Source: CAMLHP01 sp035759745 (GTDB taxonomy: Bacteria; Gemmatimonadota; Gemmatimonadetes; Gemmatimonadales; GWC2-71-9). From it: a stretch of DNA of 64,000 bases. Position numbers and translations under genes: made by a program. A model generated the notes under the pieces. That model was not told the origin of the DNA and did not search any database. It worked only from the letters and a program-made list of their open reading frames with translations. Every line of letters starts with the position of its first letter. The stretch's first letter is position 1. Shown piece after piece: positions 17,566-27,434 of this stretch. Location: assembly GCA_035759745.1 (NCBI GenBank), contig DASTUF010000040.1:1-64000 (forward strand), in the 5' to 3' direction.

Positions 17566-18869
17566 CCGGCGCGCCGCTCCACCAGTGCCGGCGGCGGGGC
17601 GACCTCGACGCCGGCGTCGCGCAACCGATCGGCCTGCCACTGCTCCAGTCGCACCAGCACGTCGGTGACCGCACCATCCACGGTCGCCGAAATCACCTCA
17701 CCCACCCGATAGAGCTCCGCCAGCCTGGCGCCGTCACTCGCCGGTAGCCGCACCCGTACCGTGAGCCGCCCGGCGCGTTCCACGCTCCGCAGGCGGGCCT
17801 TGAGCGCGTCGAGTCCATCGATGCGCTGAGTGGTGGCCAGAATCGCCTCGGGATGGAGTTCTCGTACCCGCGCCGTGAATGCGGCCGCATCGGGCACCAC
17901 GTCCATCTTGTTGAACACCACCAGCACCGGCCGCTCCGCCATCCCCAGCTCGTTGAGCACCTTCTCGACCACCCGCATCTGGCCTTCCCAGTCGGGATGC
18001 GATGCATCCACCACATGCACCAGCACGTCGGCGGCGCGCGCTTCCTCGAGGGTGGCGCGGAAGCTGGCCACGAGGTGGTGCGGCAGCTTGCGGATGAATC
18101 CCACGGTGTCGGTGACCCGGGCGCGTACACCCTCGCCCAGGTCCACTTCCCGGGTGAGGGTGTCGAGCGTCGCGAAGAGCCGGTCCTCGACGAAAATGCC
18201 GTGCTCGCCCGAAAGCATCCGCAGCATGCTGGACTTGCCGGCGTTGGTATAGCCAACCAGCGCCGCGGTGAGCAGCGGGTCGCGCCCGGCGCGCAGGTTC
18301 TCCCGGTGCTTCTCGACGTCCTGCAGTTTCTGTCGCAGGACCCCGATCTTCCGGCGAATCATCCGGCGGTCGGTTTCGAGCTGGGTCTCACCCGGGCCCC
18401 GAAGGCCAATGCCGCCGCGGATACGGGAGAGGTGGGTCCACATCCGGGTGAGCCGCGGGAGCAGGTACTGCAGCTGGGCCAGCTCGACCTGCAGCTTGGC
18501 CTCGTGCGACCGGGCGCGGGTGGAGAAAATGTCGAGGATGACCTCGGGCCGGTCCATGACCCGCATGCCCAGCTCGCGCTCGAGGTTGGCGCCCTGCACC
18601 GGGGTGAGTTCCTCGTCGAAGATCACCAGCGTGGCGCCAGTCTCGCCGACCAGGGCCCGCAACTCCTCGACCTTGCCCTCGCCTATGTGGGTGGCCGGAT
18701 TGGGAGAGGCCACGTACTGCGACAGCCGGCCCACCACGTCCGCCCCGGCCGTGTCCACCAGCCGGGTGAGTTCCTCGAGATGCTCGTCCAGGTGTTCCGC
18801 GTCCTTCGAGCCCTTGCGCGGCGCTGCCACCAGCACCGCGCGCTCGATCGGATCGCGAACGTCAATCAT
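17562..18869 (-). CDS. hflX: Ribosome-associated GTPase HflX
   Basis: A 435-residue GTPase that splits stalled or inactive ribosomes. The HflX N-terminal domain (about 1-110) contains HIGEGKVEELRALV and ELTPVQGANLERELGMRVMDR. It is followed by the ARSHEAKLQVELAQLQYLLPRL helix and the GIGLRGPGETQLETDRR linker, then the G domain: P-loop GYTNAGKSS, switch ATLDTLTREV, DTVGFIRKLP, and NKMD. Length and motif order match HflX. The product is cytosolic. It is monocistronic as far as can be seen and converges on the SLBB gene with overlapping stop codons. Confidence 0.96.
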   Translation of the reverse strand: MIDVRDPIERAVLVAAPRKGSKDAEHLDEHLEELTRLVDTAGADVVGRLSQYVASPNPATHIGEGKVEELRALVGETGATLVIFDEELTPVQGANLERELGMRVMDRPEVILDIFSTRARSHEAKLQVELAQLQYLLPRLTRMWTHLSRIRGGIGLRGPGETQLETDRRMIRRKIGVLRQKLQDVEKHRENLRAGRDPLLTAALVGYTNAGKSSMLRMLSGEHGIFVEDRLFATLDTLTREVDLGEGVRARVTDTVGFIRKLPHHLVASFRATLEEARAADVLVHVVDASHPDWEGQMRVVEKVLNELGMAERPVLVVFNKMDVVPDAAAFTARVRELHPEAILATTQRIDGLDALKARLRSVERAGRLTVRVRLPASDGARLAELYRVGEVISATVDGAVTDVLVRLEQWQADRLRDAGVEVAPPPALVERRAG

Positions 18870-18905
18870 TGAGCGAATGAATTCACCGCCTTGCGTTGAT
18901 GAGGG

Positions 18906-19364
18906 TCAGCCGCCGCGTGAGAGCGGCGCCCGGCCGGACCGGGTGAAGGGCACCACCCGGCCACCGATGGGCGTGTCCAGCTGCACCTGGCCCTTCATGG
19001 TGTAGGGAATCTCGCCGCGGCTGAGCGCCGCGCGAGCGGCCGCGTTGGCCCCGGTCCAGGTGAACCGAAGCGGCAGCACCACGCGCGTGGTATCGCCGTC
19101 GGTGACATTGAAGTCGTCGTCCAGCGCGATGTCGCCGACATGCGAGCCGTCGACATCGAATCCCAGTTCCAGGCGGGTGCCGCGGAGGTCAAAGCGGTTG
19201 GGATTGTACACGTCGAGGTGCAGGTCGAGCGTACCGCCGGTGAGGTCGAGCGAGCGAACGCCCACCGCCCGCAACTGTACCTGGGGATCGATGAAGCTCC
19301 GCGGGATCGCGGCGCAGCCCAGCAGCAACCCTGCGACAGCCGACGACACAACCACAAACTTCAT
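18906..19364 (-). CDS. LEA14-like (WHy-domain) lipoprotein
   Basis: A 152-residue lipoprotein. The N-terminus MKFVVVSSAVAGLLLGCAA is a lipoprotein signal with cysteine at residue 16. The body has the late-embryogenesis-abundant type 2 pattern: SLDLTGGTLDLHLDVYNPNRFDLRGTRLELGFDVDG, then a beta-rich remainder ending in GEIPYTMKGQVQLDTPIGG. Bacterial members are envelope proteins of unclear function, often tied to desiccation or stress. The ATG at 19364 is chosen for the signal peptide, with GAGG upstream. It lies 36 bases downstream of hflX on the same strand. Confidence 0.82.
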   Translation of the reverse strand: MKFVVVSSAVAGLLLGCAAIPRSFIDPQVQLRAVGVRSLDLTGGTLDLHLDVYNPNRFDLRGTRLELGFDVDGSHVGDIALDDDFNVTDGDTTRVVLPLRFTWTGANAAARAALSRGEIPYTMKGQVQLDTPIGGRVVPFTRSGRAPLSRGG

Positions 19365-19402
19365 CTCCAAATCCTCGTTGAGCCGAGTCCGTCGTTGCGT
19401 TG

Positions 19403-19574
19403 ACCACGAAGACACGAAGGACGCCAAGGGATCGCGTCAACCACTGAGCCACAGAGCGCACAGAGAAAAGCGGTTGACATGGGTGCCAGGACGACCGGCG
19501 CCGCACTTCAGCAGAGCACCCACAACGAGCCGCAGTCCTCCGTGAATCTCTGCGCGCTCCGTGGCTCTGTGGTG
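19403..19574. repeat. Intergenic inverted-repeat element (CACAGAG / CACGAAG type)
   Basis: In the 259-base gap between the lipoprotein and rarA, 19441-19465 reads ccactgagccacagagcg and onward. 19547-19574 is its imperfect reverse complement (ctccgtggctctgtggtg at its end), with about 80 bases between the arms. Just outside the left arm lies accacgaagacacgaagg (19403-19420), another short near-repeat of the same flavour. No open frame with coding character runs through it. From general knowledge, such CACAGAG/CACGAAG strings recur between genes in many environmental bacterial genomes. Mobility or function is unknown. Confidence 0.55.
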
Positions 19575-19623
19575 AATGCACTTCCGGCCTGGAGGAATAT
19601 AGCGAAGGTGCGGCGCGCATTCG

Positions 19624-20955
19624 TCACTTCCCCTCCCCGGAGTCGCCCGTCTCGCGTTGCGACGCCCACCACGCCAGCCGCTCCGCGATGCGCCGCTCGA
19701 GGCCGAACGGCCCCGGCTGGTAGAACTCCCGCCCTGCCAGCCCATCGGGCAGGTAATCCTGCGGGATGTAGGCGGCAGGTGCGTTGTGGGCGTACTGATA
19801 TTCGCGCCCATATCCCAGCTCCTTCATCAGGCCGGTGGGTGCGTTGCGGAGGTGGAGTGGCACCGGAGCGGCCGGCGTGGCCCGCGCTGCCTCGAGCGCG
19901 GAATCGAGCGCGACCTTGGCGCTGTTCGACTTGGGCGCCGTGGCGAGGTAGATCGTCATCTCGGCCAGCGGGAGGTAGCCCTCCGGAGCGCCCAGCACGT
20001 GAAACGCCTGGCGCGCCGCCACCGCGACCGACAGCGCGTTGGGATCGGCCAGCCCGATGTCCTCCGCCGCCATGGCGATGGCCCGGCGAAAGAGCACCAT
20101 CGGGTCCTCGCCGCCGTCGAGCATCCGCGCCATCCAGTACAGCGCACCCTGCGGATCGCTGCCGCGCAACGACTTGTGATAGGCGCTCAGCAGGTTGAAG
20201 TGCTCCTCGCCTGACTTGTCATAGCGCGCGAACCGCATCTGCATAGCCTCGCGCGCCACCTCAACCGTCACATGGCCACCGCTCCCCGCATGCGCCGCCG
20301 CGGCTTCCAGCACAGTCAGCGCCCTCCGCGCGTCGCCATCGGCCTCGGCGGCGATCAGTTCGAGCGCGTCGGTATCGGCGACCAGGTTCTCGCCCGCGAG
20401 GCCGCGTTCGCGGTCGGCCAGCGCGCGGTCGAGCAGCACCCGGATGTCCGGCGCGGCCAGCGGCTGCAGCACGAACACCCGCGAGCGGGACAGCAGGGCG
20501 CCGTTGATCTCGAAACTGGGGTTCTCGGTGGTGGCGCCGACGAGCGCGACGGTGCCGTCCTCGGTGGGAGGCAGCAGGCTGTCCTGCTGCGCCTTGTTGA
20601 GCCGATGGATCTCGTCCACGAACAGCACGGTGCCGGCACCGCCAGCGTCCAGCCGACCGCGGGCCAGCTGCACGATCTCGCGGATGCGGGGCACACCTTC
20701 GGTCACCGCGCTGAACGGCTCGAAGACCCGTTGCGATGCACCGGCCATGAGGCGGGCGATCGTGGTCTTGCCGCTACCAGGAGGGCCCCAGAGGATGATG
20801 GACCCGGGCGCTCCACGTTCGACCGCTTCGCGCAGCGGGCGGTCAGTGCCAAGCAGGTGCTGCTGTCCCACCACCTCGTCGAGGGTGACGGGACGCATCC
20901 GGGCCGCGAGCGGCTGCTGGTCGGGCCGGGCGAAGAGCGATGCTTCTCGGGCCAT
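19624..20955 (-). CDS. rarA: Replication-associated recombination ATPase RarA (MgsA/WRNIP1 family)
   Basis: A 443-residue AAA+ clamp-loader-like ATPase that acts at stalled replication forks. Motifs: LAARMRPVTLDEVVGQQHLLG, Walker A WGPPGSGKTTIA, Walker B LFVDEIHRLNKAQQD, sensor 1 GATTENPSFEIN, sensor 2 ADGDARRALTVLE, and the family's C-terminal tetramerisation region (DPMVLFRRAIAMAAEDIGLADPNAL, then PKSNSAKVALDSAL). The usual LLP segment is present (DSLLPPTEDG, more often DALLPHVE). The ATG at 20955 shares one base with the ZIP transporter stop (TGATG). It is the last gene of the alaS operon. Confidence 0.95.
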   Translation of the reverse strand: MAREASLFARPDQQPLAARMRPVTLDEVVGQQHLLGTDRPLREAVERGAPGSIILWGPPGSGKTTIARLMAGASQRVFEPFSAVTEGVPRIREIVQLARGRLDAGGAGTVLFVDEIHRLNKAQQDSLLPPTEDGTVALVGATTENPSFEINGALLSRSRVFVLQPLAAPDIRVLLDRALADRERGLAGENLVADTDALELIAAEADGDARRALTVLEAAAAHAGSGGHVTVEVAREAMQMRFARYDKSGEEHFNLLSAYHKSLRGSDPQGALYWMARMLDGGEDPMVLFRRAIAMAAEDIGLADPNALSVAVAARQAFHVLGAPEGYLPLAEMTIYLATAPKSNSAKVALDSALEAARATPAAPVPLHLRNAPTGLMKELGYGREYQYAHNAPAAYIPQDYLPDGLAGREFYQPGPFGLERRIAERLAWWASQRETGDSGEGK

Positions 20956-21671
20956 CACTGGGCGAGGCCCGCCAGTGGTGCCAGCACCATGCGAGCGAGG
21001 ACAAAGAGCACGACGCCGCCGAGAAATGCGCCCGCGGTGTCCCAGCCACGCTTGGCCTGGAACTCCGGCACCAGGTTGGAGGCGGCCACATAGAGTGTGA
21101 CGCCCGCCGACAGCGCCAGCCCGCGCGCGGCGAGCGGCGCCACCGACTCGGTGACCAACACGCCCAGCACCGTGGCGGCGCCCAGTGCCGTAGCAGCCAG
21201 CAGCGCCTTCCGCCTGCCCTGCCCGCCCGCGAGCATCACGCTGGCCATCGTGACTCCTTCGGGCACCTTGTGCAGCAGCACCGCCAGGAAGAGCAGGATG
21301 CCGAGCCGGGGCGAAACCAGGAATCCACTGGCGATCGCCACCCCGTCGAAGAATGTGTGCAGGGTCAAGCCGACCAGCGCCGACATGCCGGCCGAGGCGG
21401 AAATGCGGTGGGTTTCCTCGCCGAAGTGGAAGTGCGGGGTGAGCACGTGCTGGGAGATGTGCACCGCCAGGAAGCCTGCCAGCACCCAGGGCGCCGCGCC
21501 CGCCACCTCGAACGCCTCGGGCAGCATCGAGAGCACCACCGCCGAGATCATGAACCCCGCGCCGAAGGCGACGAAGTGCTCCACCAGGCGGAGACCCTGC
21601 CGGCGCACCACGACCAGCGCGCCCGCGACGTTGGCCAGCCCCGCGCAGACCGCGAGCGCAAGTGCGGTCAT
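20955..21671 (-). CDS. ZIP-family divalent metal transporter
   Basis: A 238-residue inner-membrane protein with about eight helices. The metal-site motifs of ZIP helices 4 and 5 are visible as HTFFDGVAIASG and HKVPEGVTMASVMLAGG. A histidine-rich loop (HISQHVLTPHFHFGEETH) lies before helix 4, as in many zinc transporters. It probably imports Zn2+ or Fe2+, or in some relatives acts on vesicular or efflux pools. It overlaps the CCA transferase stop (ATGA) and the rarA start (TGATG). Confidence 0.9.
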   Translation of the reverse strand: MTALALAVCAGLANVAGALVVVRRQGLRLVEHFVAFGAGFMISAVVLSMLPEAFEVAGAAPWVLAGFLAVHISQHVLTPHFHFGEETHRISASAGMSALVGLTLHTFFDGVAIASGFLVSPRLGILLFLAVLLHKVPEGVTMASVMLAGGQGRRKALLAATALGAATVLGVLVTESVAPLAARGLALSAGVTLYVAASNLVPEFQAKRGWDTAGAFLGGVVLFVLARMVLAPLAGLAQ

Positions 21672-22876
21672 GCCAGCTCGCGCGCAAGCGCGAGGAGGGT
21701 ATCACGGCGATTGAGCGCCGGGTCGTCGAGAGTGCGATCCAGCAGGCGGTCGAGCACCCGTCCGACCGCGGGTCCGGTGAGTCCCAGGGCCAGGAGGTCG
21801 CCACCGTTGATGGCGAGATCGCCGCGGCGCACCGCGTCACCTCGCTCGCGAATGCGTTCGACATCGGCCAGCCAGCCGGCGGGCTTCCCGGTGCGCAACT
21901 GTTCCGCCCGGAGTGCATCGTCGGTGGCGGCGGCCGCGCCGGACAGCCAGCGGCGCACCGCACGCTCGTCGCCGGGCGGAGGCCCCGCAGGAACGCGCGC
22001 AAGAACCTCCGCGCGGCTGATCTCGGCGTTGGATGCCTTGAGACGGCGCAACACTGCAGCTGGACTGTTGGTGAGCACCGCGGTCAGCAGGACCGCGTCA
22101 CGCGGCGCGGTGTCGGCCGACGACGGAATGGGCCCGGGGTTCAATTCGGGCAGCCAGACCGCTGCCGCTCCGGACGCGTGCCAGAGACGAACCAGCAGGT
22201 CCAGGGTTCGCGCAGTCTCCAGTCCCTTGAACCATTCGTCGCGCACGCGCTCTGCCGACAGCCGGCCGAGGCCTGGCGCCAGCTCACGCATCGCCGTCCA
22301 GGTAGACGGATCGATGGCGAAGTCGAACCGGGCCGCGAAACGAATGGCACGAAGCAGGCGAAGATAGTCTTCGCGGATGCGGTCGGCCGGTTCACCCACC
22401 GCGCGGACGATGCCGCGGGCCAGATCATCGGCCCCGTGGAAGGGATCGCGCCATTCATGAGTCAGCGGGTGGTGCGCGAGGGCGTTGATGGTGAAGTCCC
22501 GCCGCGCGAGGTCTTCCTCGAGCGAGGCGCCGAATTCGACTTCCGCATGGCGGCCGTCGGTGCGCACGTCGTGACGGAAGGTGGTGACTTCGTGCAGGAC
22601 CCCTCCACGATCGAGCACGCCCACGGTGCCGAAACGCTCGCCGACCGGCACGGTGCGACGGAACAGTTTCCGGACCTGATCCGGTGGGGCCGAGGTGGCG
22701 ACGTCGAAATCGGCGTGGGGCACCCGGAGCACGGCATCGCGCAGCGCGCCGCCCACGCACCAGGCGGCGTGCCCGGCCTCCTCCAGCGTCCGGACGATCT
22801 CGATCACCGGCTCGGGAACGTCGAGCCGAGCCGGCAGCGCGGGAAGCACGGTCGGTGCGTCAGCCACAGAGCACAC
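21668..22876 (-). CDS. CCA tRNA nucleotidyltransferase / poly(A) polymerase family
   Basis: A 402-residue class II nucleotidyltransferase. The catalytic head has AAWCVGGALRDAVLRVPHADFDVATSA, with the G-[GS]-x-x-R-D motif and the D-x-D carboxylates (DFDVAT). It is followed by ERFGTVGVL, the RRDFTINALA motif, and the neck motif EDYLRLLRAIRFAARFDF. It would add or repair the CCA end of tRNAs. Poly(A) polymerase activity cannot be excluded from sequence. The C-terminal body is long (about 230-402) without a clear HD phosphohydrolase motif. The ATG at 22876 overlaps the SDR gene by 17 bases. A GTG three codons later would reduce this. Confidence 0.9.
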   Translation of the reverse strand: MCSVADAPTVLPALPARLDVPEPVIEIVRTLEEAGHAAWCVGGALRDAVLRVPHADFDVATSAPPDQVRKLFRRTVPVGERFGTVGVLDRGGVLHEVTTFRHDVRTDGRHAEVEFGASLEEDLARRDFTINALAHHPLTHEWRDPFHGADDLARGIVRAVGEPADRIREDYLRLLRAIRFAARFDFAIDPSTWTAMRELAPGLGRLSAERVRDEWFKGLETARTLDLLVRLWHASGAAAVWLPELNPGPIPSSADTAPRDAVLLTAVLTNSPAAVLRRLKASNAEISRAEVLARVPAGPPPGDERAVRRWLSGAAAATDDALRAEQLRTGKPAGWLADVERIRERGDAVRRGDLAINGGDLLALGLTGPAVGRVLDRLLDRTLDDPALNRRDTLLALARELA

Positions 22877-23612
22877 TCCCGCCGTTGACGTTGATCACCT
22901 CGCCAGTGAGATGCCGCGCCAGCGGGCTGGCAAGGAACAGGATGGGACCGGCGATGTCCTCGGCAGTGGCGATGCGCTGCAGCGGGATGCCGGCGGCCAC
23001 GCGGGCCCGTCCGCCATCGGCATACGCGGTGGCACTCATGTCGGTGTCCACCCAGCCGGGGGCGACGCAGTTGACGGTAATCCCTGGGGCGCACTCGATG
23101 GCAAGCGACTTGGTAAGCGAGATGATGGCGCCCTTGGTGGCGGCGTAGTCGGCGTGGAACGCTTCACCCCGCTGGCCGGCCGTGCTCGACACCAGGATGA
23201 CCGTGCCGCCCCCGCCCATCAGGCCGAGCGCTGCCCTGGTCCCGAGAAAGACGGCGTCGAGGTTGGCGGCCATGGTGTGGCGCCAGCGCTCCGCGTCCAT
23301 GCGGGCCAGCGGCACGTCGTCGGGCGGCCAGACGCCGGCATTGGCGACGAAGATGTCGAGGCCGCCAAACTCGCGGCGCAGCAGCTCGGTCAGCTGGTCC
23401 ACCACCGCGGGGTCGGAGAGGTCACCACCGTGGATGAGAGCGCGCCGCCCAAGCCCGCGCACCTCACGGAGCACCGCGTTGGCGGCGTCCGCACTGGTGT
23501 GGTAGGTCAGCGCGACATCGGCACCCGCGGAGGCGAGGAGCCGCGCGGTTGCCGCGCCGATGCCTCGCGAGCCACCCGTCACCAGCGCCCGCTTGCCGGC
23601 CAGGTCGATCAT
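22860..23612 (-). CDS. Short-chain dehydrogenase/reductase (FabG-like)
   Basis: A 250-residue NAD(P)-dependent oxidoreductase: cofactor motif ALVTGGSRGIGAATA, VANAGVW, active-site S (VSSTAG), and Y-x-x-x-K (DYAATKGAI), ending with the FabG-like FLASPLARHLTGEVINVNGGSVLCG. The substrate is unknown. FabG-type 3-oxoacyl-ACP reduction is possible, but there are no fatty-acid genes nearby. The ATG at 23612 is favoured over an upstream frame because GGAGG lies nine bases before it and the upstream stop overlaps it (ATGA). Confidence 0.88.
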   Translation of the reverse strand: MIDLAGKRALVTGGSRGIGAATARLLASAGADVALTYHTSADAANAVLREVRGLGRRALIHGGDLSDPAVVDQLTELLRREFGGLDIFVANAGVWPPDDVPLARMDAERWRHTMAANLDAVFLGTRAALGLMGGGGTVILVSSTAGQRGEAFHADYAATKGAIISLTKSLAIECAPGITVNCVAPGWVDTDMSATAYADGGRARVAAGIPLQRIATAEDIAGPILFLASPLARHLTGEVINVNGGSVLCG

Positions 23613-24382
23613 GTTCCACTTCCTCCGAGCATGCGACGAAGCCGCCATGCGAACGGTGCGGTCAGGGGTACGGCAGGTACCGCCTGGGCGGCGCCGTCAT
23701 CGAGAATGGCACGGGGATTGGTGACGGTGAGCAGCTCCGCTGCCACATCGCCCCCCGCCGCGACCAGGAACTGATAGGCCGCGTGCAGCGTCCGGTCATC
23801 GCCATGATTGTCGGCCGCGAGCACGTCGGCCAGCCCCGCCGATACCAGCGCCCGCGCGCGATCACCCCGTTCCGACGGCTGCAGCAGGGTGTTGGCATCC
23901 ACCTGCATCAGCGCCCCGGTCTCGCGCCAGTGCCTCACCACCATCGGCGAGCACGAACTGTAGCGCTCGGGATGTGCCAGCAGCGGCGTGAGCCCCAGGC
24001 CCGCCACCTGCTTCAGGGCCGTGTGCACTGTGTCACGCGGCACCAGGCGCGGGAACTCCACCAACATGAAGTGGCTGCCCCCGAGTGTCACCCCCGCGGC
24101 CACCGCCCGGTCCGCCGCCGCTGGAGTCAGGGGCCGATCCAGCATCACCTCGGCCCCGCGATGGAGCCGGGGCGCCTCGGGCGCCGCGGCGAGCAGCTCA
24201 TCAAACGCACGGTGATGCGCCTGGGGCAGGCCCCGTTCGGCGGCTGAGGCATTGAAGTGAGGAGTGAGGCAGAGGTCGGTGATTCCGGCGGCGGCGAGGT
24301 CTCGCAGCACCGCGACCGACTGACGCACGCTTCTGGAGCCGTCATCCACTCCAGGCAGCAGATGGGAGTGCAGATCGATCAC
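23609..24382 (-). CDS. CpsB/YwqE-type PHP-family phosphatase
   Basis: A 257-residue manganese-dependent tyrosine-phosphatase-like protein: N-terminal metal motif MIDLHSHLLPGVDDGS, then DLCLTPHFNA, HRGAEVML, LLAHPERYS, MQVDANTLLQP and ADNHGDD, all characteristic of CpsB/CapC. Relatives dephosphorylate capsule tyrosine kinases. No such kinase is visible in the polysaccharide locus to the left, whose Wzz lacks a kinase domain. A partner would be elsewhere, or the enzyme has another substrate. It starts with GTG at 24382, overlapping the preceding small gene (GTGA). Confidence 0.88.
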   Translation of the reverse strand: MIDLHSHLLPGVDDGSRSVRQSVAVLRDLAAAGITDLCLTPHFNASAAERGLPQAHHRAFDELLAAAPEAPRLHRGAEVMLDRPLTPAAADRAVAAGVTLGGSHFMLVEFPRLVPRDTVHTALKQVAGLGLTPLLAHPERYSSCSPMVVRHWRETGALMQVDANTLLQPSERGDRARALVSAGLADVLAADNHGDDRTLHAAYQFLVAAGGDVAAELLTVTNPRAILDDGAAQAVPAVPLTAPFAWRLRRMLGGSGT

Positions 24383-24677
24383 ACCGCGCCGTGCTGGGTG
24401 GCGAGACGGCGGGCCAGCTCCGCCAGTTCGGACGGCCCGTGCTCGGCCTGGTGCAGCAAGGCCAGGGTGATGAGCCCGTCCGCCGCGAGCAGGTCGAGCG
24501 CCACTTCACGGCCACCCTGCCGGGACAGCACCCGCCGCAGCGCCCGCTCCCCCGCCGCGGCGAGCAGCTGCGGCGCGCTGCCCGTGTCAGGAGTGGCTTG
24601 CACGTGTTGATGAAGGCAGGCCCGCAAGGCCGCCGGGGCGGCTGCGGTGTGCCGCTCGAGCCAGTGACCGAGCTGGG

Positions 24678-24681
<4 letters not shown>
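24379..24681 (-). CDS. Small protein of unknown function between alaS and the CpsB-type phosphatase
   Basis: I do not recognise this 100-residue protein. It is predicted mostly helical and alanine/leucine rich (starts MTQLGHWLERHTAAAPAALR, ends SELAELARRLATQHGAV), with no signal peptide or membrane segment and one cysteine. It is probably real: its ATG overlaps the alaS stop by four bases (ATGA) and its stop overlaps the phosphatase GTG in the same way, so translation is coupled on both sides. A regulatory or accessory role is possible but not shown. Confidence 0.65.
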
Positions 24682-27305
<2,624 letters not shown>

Positions 27306-27318
27306 GGGCGGAATATAC

Positions 27319-27432
27319 GGCGGTAAGGCGGTAAGGCGGTAAGGCGGTAAGGCGGGGCGTAGGGCATAGGGCATAGGGCGTAGGGTAGAGGTCGTCGCGC
27401 CCCATGCCTTACGCCCTATGCCCTACGCCCTT
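27319..27432. repeat. Tandem-repeat hairpin between the PKD/PD40 gene and alaS
   Basis: 27319-27350 is four exact copies of ggcggtaa. 27355-27385 is four heptamers of type gggc[g/a]ta. 27406-27432 holds the opposite-sense heptamers ccttacg, ccctatg, ccctacg. The 27355-27373 stretch is nearly perfectly complementary to the right arm, giving a stem of about 18 bp with a loop of about 40 bases. It begins two bases after the stop of the upstream gene (27435, minus) and ends 14 bases before the alaS ATG. Confidence 0.75.
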
Positions 27433-27434
27433 GG

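Noticed and set aside
20940..22367. 475-residue plus-strand frame opposite the ZIP and CCA genes
   Set aside because: Composition of an antisense frame. The ZIP and CCA motifs on the other strand are unmistakable.
22862..22880. Further copy of the CACAGAG repeat
   Set aside because: A short match inside coding sequence at the SDR/CCA junction. Consistent with chance.
27306..27432. CRISPR-like array
   Set aside because: Units are 7-8 bases and contiguous, with no spacers and no cas genes. It is a tandem repeat.
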